Assembly (NCBI RefSeq): GCF_017591425.1
Contig: NW_024466218.1
Location: forward strand, 14,398,001 to 14,462,000
Direction of reading: 5' to 3'
Source: Ochotona curzoniae
Lineage: Eukaryota > Chordata > Mammalia > Lagomorpha > Ochotonidae
Length of the DNA: 64,000 bases
Notes under the pieces: model-generated
Databases searched by the model: none
What the model was told of the DNA's origin: nothing
What the model saw: the letters and a program-made list of their open reading frames with translations, nothing else
Translations under genes and position numbers: made by a program
In this document: piece by piece, positions 55,778 to 64,000 of the stretch
How positions within the stretch are numbered: the stretch's first letter is position 1
How the letters are laid out: each line of letters opens with the position of its first letter

Positions 55778-56289
55778 CTCTGAATATAGCCAGACTGAAT
55801 AAACAGGCATGACAACGGATTCGGAGCAGTTGCTTTATTATTAACTAATAGTGAGCAAGTGTTTTAACCAAAAAGACAAAAAAAAAAAAATCTGGCTTTC
55901 CAAATGTCTAACTATTCTGCTTTCCTTTGACAAATTTGTAAGGAATGGGTTTGGACAGTGTCATGTTTAAATATATACATAAAAGGAAATCACCTATGTA
56001 TTTCCTTGTTCCTATAAAATCCCCCTCCACTCCTCTATGATATTCAATTACTAAATTAATGCATACAGACTTATGTTTGCACTAGAATTTTCCCCTTGTT
56101 CCATTTCCCCTATGTCTTCAATACAGGCCTGCCTTCTTTATGCATATTTGATTTCTACTCACCCTCCCTGAAATCTCCTCCACCAGTAATGATCATTGGC
56201 CTTCGTGCAAGTGTGTAAGTCTTTCAGAGTGCTTTTTCCTGGGCTACCTCAGTGATCCTCCTCAAACCTTAAGCATTTAGCCCAGTGAG
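55778..56289. other. Noncoding interval
   Basis: AT-rich, with an A13 run near 55878. Nothing named. Confidence 0.5.
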
Positions 56290-56400
56290 CATTATGCTCT
56301 TGCCCTATGTGGAAAAGGAGACTTAAAGAAGTGATTCGATTAGCAAATAAAGTTATACAGCCAGAAAAGAAGTGACACTGGAGTTAATCCCTCCTTCATT
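56290..56400 (-). mobile_element. Possible MIR fragment
   Basis: GGAAAAGGAGACTTAAAGAAGTGATTCGATTAGC and AAGTTATACAGCCAGAAAAGAAGTGACACTGG resemble the shared reverse MIR core (GAGGAAACTGAGGC, AGAGGTTAAGTGACTTGCC, GTCACACAGCTAGTAAGTGGCAGAGC). Confidence 0.45.
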
Positions 56401-59049
56401 GAAAACTCTTCCTCCACCTGCATTTATAGCTTGTGTGGGAAATCTTTTCTGAGTGGTTTTGGAACTTGAATCTCTCACAGTCTAATACAATCTTTAGGTA
56501 GGAAATGCCTGGTCACTTCCTCCATGTATGCACTTCACAGCTGATTAAGACATAGACAAATGCTACAGAGTCAAATGCATCTTTCCTGGTGTCTCACTTC
56601 TTATGCTCAGCAGATTCTGTATAATGGGCACTCGAAGGAGAAAATTGGGATTGTCTGAGAAGAATATATTAGATACTGTTATGCACTATTTTTCTGTTTC
56701 CAGATATCCTTGAGATAGGCAAAATAGCAGATCAAGACCTAGAATTTTGAGCTCTGTGTATTCATTCATTCAAATAATAAAATCTATACATACTATCTGA
56801 TAATATCTGTCCTAGTCCATTTGATTGCAAGTTAAATATAACATAGTCTTGAATTCTTAAACCAAGGTAGGAAAACTTCTCTCAGAAATGGAAGCAAACA
56901 TTTGCATCCATGTGCGTAAGGGAAGAGAACTGTTGGATTCTTCCCTTCCATTATATTTGAAGTAAACACATATTATAATTCATTGAAATGTTGCACAACC
57001 CCTCAGCTGAATAGGACACCCTGAAACTGAATATCCAAATTTACCAGGTCAATTGTGTATAATTTAAACTGAGAACTGTCTGTCAAGACTTATTTTCTGA
57101 ATTTTGGAGCTCTAAAATTTGTAAATCTTTTCATCTAAGACTAACAAAAAAAGACAACATGAACGTGATCAAAGATTTTCAATGTTACATCTTTGGAAGA
57201 GAGAAAACCATAAACTCTACTTGTATCCAACTTGTTATATAAATATTATGAAGCAATGCTGAATGGTCTAGTTCTGGGACTCATTCCACTGAAAAACTTT
57301 AGAGTTAGGACTTAGGAATATATATTAGAATTGCACTTAATCAGTCTTGGCACAGAGGAAAATGTGCTAATGTTAGTGTATTCAGTAGCCTATTAATATT
57401 CTTTGGCCAATGTCCTTTGGCCTTTAAAATAAAGAATCCTGTAAACAGAATTTCTGTTACTAGTCTCAGAGTTGAAAATCCTGATCATTTACTGTATTTG
57501 CATTCTGTATTTTCTCTAGAAGATGTCCATTAGGTGAAAGATCCTCAAGCAATTGCTATGTGAGGGTGCTTCGATTCTTGCACGGAAAATGGAAATAAAG
57601 ATGAGTATATTTTTGTGTAATTTCTGTGAAACTCTATGCATATAGAGGTATATTTTTAAAGTTCATATTATAAAACAACTGCATGGTTTTCAAAATGATT
57701 TATACTAATATAAACTTACTTTTAATTTCATTTTTAAGGAACTTTTTGAGGATCCTTAGTAATGAAACTTTTTAGAGACCTTAATGGTAAGTCTCCAACA
57801 AGGGAAGTAGCATTAAAGAGAAAACAGTTAATGGTAGTAATAGGAATGGGGATGGCAACTGGGAGTTAGAAGACAACTCCCACTTGTTAGCAGCTTGATA
57901 ACTAAAGCGAACAGGTGTGAGCCAAGCTACAAAGTAAAACACATATTGGGTAGCTTCAGTATCATTACTGAACATCCCGAGAAGGTAAGAACTTTAGATA
58001 TGACTTTCTGCAATCACACCTTGGATGGAAAATTCTTAACATCAGTTTTCTAGCATATTCATCAGAAACTTTCTTTGCTCTTAAATACATTCTTTTATAT
58101 GAAAAACTTCAGCACAATTTGGGAGCAATTTGAATCATTGTTGCTCTCTTTCACAAAACTGTAAACACTGAAAATCTGAAGTTACAATAATGACGTGTTT
58201 CTTTTATCTGATGCAATACAACATTACTTCACTGGAAAATTCTCATATTCCCCCCAAAATCTCATCATTTCATTTCAAAACTGCTTTCATGAAATCAAGA
58301 GGATTCCAAAATGCTTAAAAACAAAGTGGAATTATTCCTATGATGTATAATCTTCCTGGACCTCCACCTCATAAACTCCTAACTTCCCTTCGAATCATAT
58401 ACAGAGGCCAATTTTTCCTTCTTTGTACACAACATTCATTTCTGTGCTCTCCCTCTATGGGCCATTATTTATTATTTAACTTGGTTAGTGTATTATTTAA
58501 AGAGAAAAACAGTTTGAGATACTGCCTGTATGGAAGATTCTATACAAGGTAAAACAATATTGATTGCATCGTAGCTGTTAACTACAGTTCTGAAAACAAG
58601 AAACGAGTATGAGACCATGAATCTGGGTAAGAATCATATTCACTCTCCTAGAAGCCAGAAAGTAAAAAAAAAAAAGTAACTGAAACACATTTCAAATAAT
58701 TCACAAACCGAATTTTCATCTCAAGGTTTGTGGAGCCAGTTGGAAAGGTTGGGATTCCGTGTGAGTGAAATCATGGAAACAGAAATGGCCTTCAGGGACC
58801 ATGCTTTGCTATAATCTCAGGAGCTAGAAAATGAATGGCCCATCTTTTGTAATCAGACTCTAGTCTGTATTTTCATTATCAACTATTCAGAACTTTATAC
58901 AAGTACTTGTTTGGTTAGATTGCTAGTCTCATTAATCTTATTTTTGGCTCAGACTGATATTATCTTTCCTGAAAAACCCAGGGTTAAGTTACCTACCTGA
59001 GCATGTGTGCATCTATCTTGTCATTTTGGGCTCTTACTCCATTAACTTT
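56401..59049. other. AT-rich noncoding interval
   Basis: No named repeat or exon. Frames at 57781-57975 and 58340-58552 are short and show no domain. Confidence 0.5.
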
Positions 59050-59283
59050 TCTGAATCTCTCCAACTGAGGAAGTATTAAGTGTCTGGCAGCTGGAACCAC
59101 ACTTTGGCTACACGAGTATCCTGGAATTTAGTCCAGGTTTCCCTATGTGGGTAGCAGGAATCAAAGTGCTCAAACCTGCTACTTCCATGGATACACTTCT
59201 GCAGGAAGATAGATTATAAGTGGAGGAGTTAGAACTAAAATAGACACTTGGACATAGCAACTGGTGTCCAAATGCCCACCCTA
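59050..59283 (-). mobile_element. Old CSINE fragment
   Basis: GTCTGGCAGCTGGAACCACACTTTGG, TTAGTCCAGGTTTCCCTATGTGG and TAGACACTTGGACATAGCAACTGG fit a decayed minus-strand C repeat whose T-rich tail is lost. Confidence 0.55.
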
Positions 59284-60339
59284 CATTATTTTTTTTTATT
59301 CAAAAAGAATGAAGACAGAAGTTGATGCGAAAAGCTCCACAGGTTATCAAAAATAGAGTCAATGGAGCTCAGTTTTAGGAATATAAGTCAAGAGATTAAG
59401 TGGTATGCTATTTCTAGAAAAAAAGGAAATCAGAAGTGTAATTTATAACTGACATCTAATTGACCTCCATGGTGAGATGCCTCATAGATCTACCAGCATT
59501 TAAAAGGTGATAGATAGAGAAGACAGAATTAATCAATCAGATATCCAGTTGAACTTATCCTTCTCTTAAGTGCTGTGGCATTAGAAAATATACTCTTCCT
59601 TAAAGGAAGTCAGAACATTAACCTAGCAATAAATTAGTTAGACATACATCTTCACATCAATAAATTGCTTTCTAAAGTTCCCCTACAATACATAACTCAT
59701 AGCTGTTGATCAGTAAATGTGTGTTAAATGGCCACAAGTGCTACTTGTGTTTTCCATAATCTATGTACCATAAATGGGAGGTGAAATTTGAAGAGGGATA
59801 GATAATAAGGGAATGCTAAAAAGAGGTAGTGCCAAGTAGGCATTTGAGAGTGAGAAACAAAAACGGGAAATACATGAGGGTAAAATTAAAAGTAATTCAT
59901 AAAATAATGTCTCAGTTATTTACATCATGCCTCAGGTGATGAATCAAATTCTAGACAAGAACCAAATTGTCTAAAGTTAAAATCACAGCTTGATGCAGAA
60001 GAATAAGAATAATAAGAATAAGATGGCTTATTCCTTTCTGTCCAACGCTTACTGCCATGTTTCCACTGTTCATTATGAGCACCACACACATGGCCCTTTC
60101 GATCTGCCCATGCTCACACAGATAAAGCCTTAACCCTTTGAAATCTAGCAAGTCAAATCACAAGAATGACTTTGAAAAAGATAATCTTTGTACTTTAATT
60201 TCTGAACCCATGAAGGGAAAGGGTTTTTTGCTTTACATGCTTCTAAATCAGAGGAAAAAGCTAATCTAATTTTATTTCACTGATATCAATTATATATGTG
60301 CACATTATAATCGAAATGAACATATTGATTTCTGCACAA
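59284..60339. other. AT-rich noncoding interval
   Basis: It contains a short (AATAAG)n stretch at 60000-60021. No gene seen. Confidence 0.5.
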
Positions 60340-60560
60340 ATTTTTTGCTAATTTGCATAGATACAATTGAAACAATAAACCCAGCAATAGCAACAAAGTA
60401 GCTAATTAGCTTGATGATCATTTAATTTTACTTTTGATAATGCATATGTTTTTATTTAGACTAATATGATGTAAATTATAACCAACTGGCTTTAAATATG
60501 CTCTCATTTGGAGAGTCTGCTCAACGAAGGAGAACAATTGAAATGTGAACTCCCGATGAT
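60340..60560. promoter_or_regulatory. Candidate enhancer-like AT-core cluster
   Basis: A perfect 12 bp palindrome AGCTAATTAGCT at 60400-60411 (a paired homeodomain-type TAATTA site), TTTGCATAG near 60352, AACAATAAA near 60371 (SOX-like) and TAATGCATATG near 60439 lie within about 110 bp, in repeat-free DNA. Motif density suggests, but does not show, a developmental enhancer. Confidence 0.35.
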
Positions 60561-62079
60561 TATGTTGATTATAAGAAATGACAAACTTGCAGCTCTGTGG
60601 TTGTCTGTGACCTGCTCTTTGCCTAGATGGCCAATATGAGAAACAGGAGACGTGGTTTTGTTCATATTCACCCAGCGAGGGATTTGCTAATGCTGTCTTC
60701 CATCAATTATTACCACTATATTCAATCATTCCTACGTTAGATTTTTTGATATGCAACTGAGAATATCAAACTTTTCAGCATGGTGCCTTACATCCGAGTA
60801 ACACAGGTAAATACCTTTGGAGGAAGATTAGAGACTTAAACGCCATCATATTTTAAGGTTCACACCATATTTCATATGTTAGGAATACAGCACTGAATTT
60901 TAACATTGTATTAAAGTTTGGAAGAAGTCACTTAGACATGTGGCTGCACAGGATTTCTAATATGCCAAATTGTCCCTTTGGCACTTTACCTGTTTGTCCA
61001 GCTCACTAAGAGCAAATTCTTTGTAAACATCGTCATGAAGCTCCTGCCTATTTCCGTGAATTCTTTATTTGGTGGAGATTCAAGCATATGACTATAAAGT
61101 CTGTTATTGGCAACATTAAGAAGGAAAACAAAAAGAAAGGAATGACGAAGGACAAAAGCAGGACATAGTAGTATGTGCTGAAAACTGAAGAGATGAAATG
61201 CATGCAATCTGTTCTCTTCACATGAATACATTAAGAATAAATATTTTTGTTCATTAAAATGAGAAGACTAATGCAAGGTGGTCTTTGCTAGCAATGTAAA
61301 AGCTGCAGTTTTCACTGTCTGTCAGTTCCCTCTGCTCTGGTGCATGGAGTTGTTTGTACATAGAGTCTGGGACGGTGATTACAGCAGATCTTCCCATGAT
61401 GAAGCAGGGCATGTGATTCTTACTGCGTCTGGCTCGAGAACAGGGTGCTTTGGTTCTCGCATTTCCAGCACTGCAGGACTAGGAACAGTTATTTTGTGCA
61501 TATTATAACTGGCTAACTTCACAAAAACCACTAATTGCTGAAATCTTGATAAATGTTCCCCAATACAGCCATAAGAAGATAATTCAATTAAACACTCATA
61601 AAACATCCAGATTTGGAACTGTTGATTCCAAATTTCTCATGCTTTTCATATATTCTTCCTTCTGGCTCTAGAGAGTTTAAATATTTTTAAATTAGCTCAT
61701 TCTGCCCCCAGAGGTCTTCATTTCTTCATTTGTTTTATTTGATCATATTACCCTATAAGCTGCCTCATATATTTTTGTAATGTGTTTGGGGGCATAAATA
61801 TAGTAATGGAATTATCACTTGCTCTTCCAAAAGTTGAGCTGTGGGGTCGGCTATACTTAATCTCTTACTCTTAACTTTATTATAGGACTTTGCACTTACT
61901 ACACTCTTAGTAGATGTTTCTGGATTAGCATTTGCATATGAAAGTTTTTAATACTTCATGTCACAGCTCTCAAATCTGTTTCTTTTCTCCCTCCCTTTAG
62001 GACTTAATTATTCCTTATTCAAAATGCTCTTAAGTGCCTCAAATTCATCTGATCAGCATTCAGGTTATCATTTCCCATT
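60561..62079. other. AT-rich noncoding interval
   Basis: No named repeat or convincing exon. Frames at 60986-61231, 61278-61508 and 61379-61606 overlap on both strands without recognisable content. Confidence 0.5.
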
Positions 62080-62345
62080 TCGGGAAAGAAGGGTGCTATG
62101 CCCCAACATTTGTGCACTCATATAATGCACAAAGGATGCTTAATTGGTGTAATAAATGCAATCAGGTACGTCTGTAATGAAGAAACAGTTTGCTCCTGTT
62201 TGAGAGCCAAAGAGCGCAATGGCCAGATGGGTTAATTAATCAGTGTTAACTCTCATTTGATGAACACTTTGAGCTTCTCTGATATAATGAGACTATGCAA
62301 ATGCCATACATTGCCGCTTTTATGTCTCGGTAGTATATCCCTGGG
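62080..62345. promoter_or_regulatory. Candidate conserved enhancer with octamer site
   Basis: A perfect octamer ATGCAAAT lies at 62295-62302. Nearby are GGGTTAATTAATCAGTGTTAAC near 62229 (HNF1/homeodomain-like dyad), CTTAATTGG near 62140 and ACAAAGGATG near 62128. The block is repeat-free and has a mixed composition unlike the surrounding AT-rich DNA. Confidence 0.4.
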
Positions 62346-64000
62346 GACTTATTTGCTGAGTGAGACCTCCCTGTTGAACAAAGTTTTCATTTTTACAACT
62401 GACCCTTACTTTCTCTAGGTGTATTTCTCGTTTTTCTTATCTCCCAATCGGACAGTACCACAATTGAAGAAATTAAATATTAGTTTCCAAATCTTTCAAG
62501 ATTTGGTTCTAACTGACCAATTCACTACTTTATTTTTTGAAACAAATCCATGTTGCTGTCACTCTGGCTCAAGTCTTTAATTGTTTGTACTGTGAGTAGA
62601 GAGACTACCCATTTCCACAACATGCCACTGTTCAAATTCCATCCATTAGTGATTTTTTAATCATGTGTTATGTTTTATCTATAAAGGCCAATTGGATTAT
62701 CTGTAGTAACTTGTAGTAGCAAAAATGTAAAATGTTTGAGTTTCTTTTCTATATCTAGTGTAACATATTTCTTATTATATCAGATCTAGTTGGAAAAAGG
62801 ATTAAGTGGTAAGTAGGATTTAAACGATTAAAAGAATTAACTCTGGCTCCAAGAAACATTAATAGTGACCTCATGACTTGTGTAACTTTGCCCACTGATA
62901 GCCTTGTGGCACTTGGTGGCAGAAGAAAACAAAGGTCTGTGGCCAGCACTGCCCTTGGTCCGAGCTTTCCACAATAGTACTGACTGTGCTATAATAGCCA
63001 ACAAGCTTGCCAAGACATAACAAGAGTCTGAAGCTTCTAACTCACAGACACTCTGCTTAAGCTATTATATGCTTGGGTGGCTGCTAGAGCAACAGATAGC
63101 TACATAATTAATGCAGACTCTGTCACCCTCCCTCACTTCCCGTTAATGTCTATGTGGACCAGTAATGAGGCACTTCTGACAATAATCGCAATGCATTGAG
63201 AAACCGTCTTGGTATAAGAAGAAAGCAGACATATTGGAGCACAGTCATGGTGCTAGCAAGCTGAGTTCCTTTTCTTGGTATAGACTTCAGGCCATAGCTG
63301 TGCCGGAGGCAGAGGCTCTGGGTCAGAACAATCAGTAGTTATGAGACTGCAGACCGTCTTCCAGTATCGAGCAGCAGCTCATGTATTATCGCATGGAAAG
63401 TGAAATTTATTTTTTGTAGCAACAATATCCTTCCTTGTCCTGTTTTTGTTTTTCTGTAAAAATATTGAAATGAATTTTTTTGAATACTTACATACTTCAC
63501 TAGTTATTTTCGGTAATATATGGTGAGCGTGTGCTTATCAAAAAAGAAAGATTTTTTTGTGTAGCATCATTTTAAGATTTAAACAGATACTCATGTTGAT
63601 ATTTGCTATCTATAAATATGTAGAATCCCACCTTGTATGCCATGATCTGTTACGCTCATCACTCTGTTTGAATGGATCTGCCCATCAGCAGAACCATTGA
63701 TCAGCTTACCGAGAGTCCTCTTCCCGGCGATCATTGCACCAGCTGCCACAGGTAGTATTCAAACGTACAAAACAAGATTTTTGACCCGGTATTTTATCTT
63801 GTTTCAATCACAGATGCAGATTTTTTTTTCAGTGAAAAGATGCAGAATTATGCATATGACAAAATACAATTCCAACCCAAAACTATAATAAAACCTAGAA
63901 GGAAAGATCAAGATCTGAAGATAGAATTGACACTGAAGAGGGCCAAGAACATACAGTTTATCTAGGTAGAACCCAGAGGAAGGGAATTCTACATGAGAGG
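62346..64000. other. AT-rich noncoding interval to window end
   Basis: No gene, named repeat or strong motif cluster that I can support. T-runs lie near 63552 and 63821. Confidence 0.5.

Overview
This looks like a 64 kb piece of mammalian nuclear DNA from a lagomorph, most likely a pika (Ochotona) rather than a rabbit. The evidence is about thirty copies of a tRNA-derived SINE of the lagomorph C-repeat (CSINE) type. These have a Pol III B box near GTTCTAATCC, the phrase ATCCCATATGGGC, and a 3' end reading TTTCCAATAAAAATAAATAAATCTT or TTTGCAATAAAAATAAATAAATCTT. The rabbit form, as I remember it, ends in TTTCAAATAAATAAAT, so assignment to pika is an inference from that tail and should be checked by search.

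I find no convincing protein-coding exon, rRNA, functional tRNA, CRISPR array, operon or prokaryotic gene. The longest open frames (about 130-170 codons) lie in SINEs, simple repeats or AT-rich intergenic sequence and share no recognisable domain. The window is therefore best read as intergenic DNA or a large intron, AT-rich overall, with one short CpG-rich stretch at about 29.99-30.35 kb.

Layout. 0-24 kb: single-copy AT-rich DNA with many CSINEs, an old MER5-like DNA transposon, MIR-like remnants and one MaLR-type LTR at 21.45-21.83 kb. 24.37-27.94 kb: one inserted 3.57 kb L1-mobilised element on the minus strand. It has an 8 bp target duplication at a canonical TT/AAAA site, an A-rich 3' end, a promoter-like 5' end and a body of degenerate repeats of about 60 bp, but no recognisable ORF1 or ORF2. 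28-31.3 kb: (GT)n tracts, the CpG-rich segment with a CTCF-like site, and a neighbouring block that resembles a conserved regulatory element. 33.5-34.1 kb: a MaLR-like LTR remnant next to or interrupted by a young CSINE. 35-60 kb: old and young CSINEs, a MER5-like remnant, an L1 3' fragment (39.5 kb) and a second copy of the 3' module of the 24 kb element (40.2 kb). 60-62.4 kb: low-repeat AT-rich blocks dense in homeodomain and octamer-type motifs, candidate distal enhancers.

No genes act together here. The biology is retrotransposition history and possible long-range regulation. Assignments to ancient repeat families were made by eye from remembered consensus features and need RepeatMasker confirmation.
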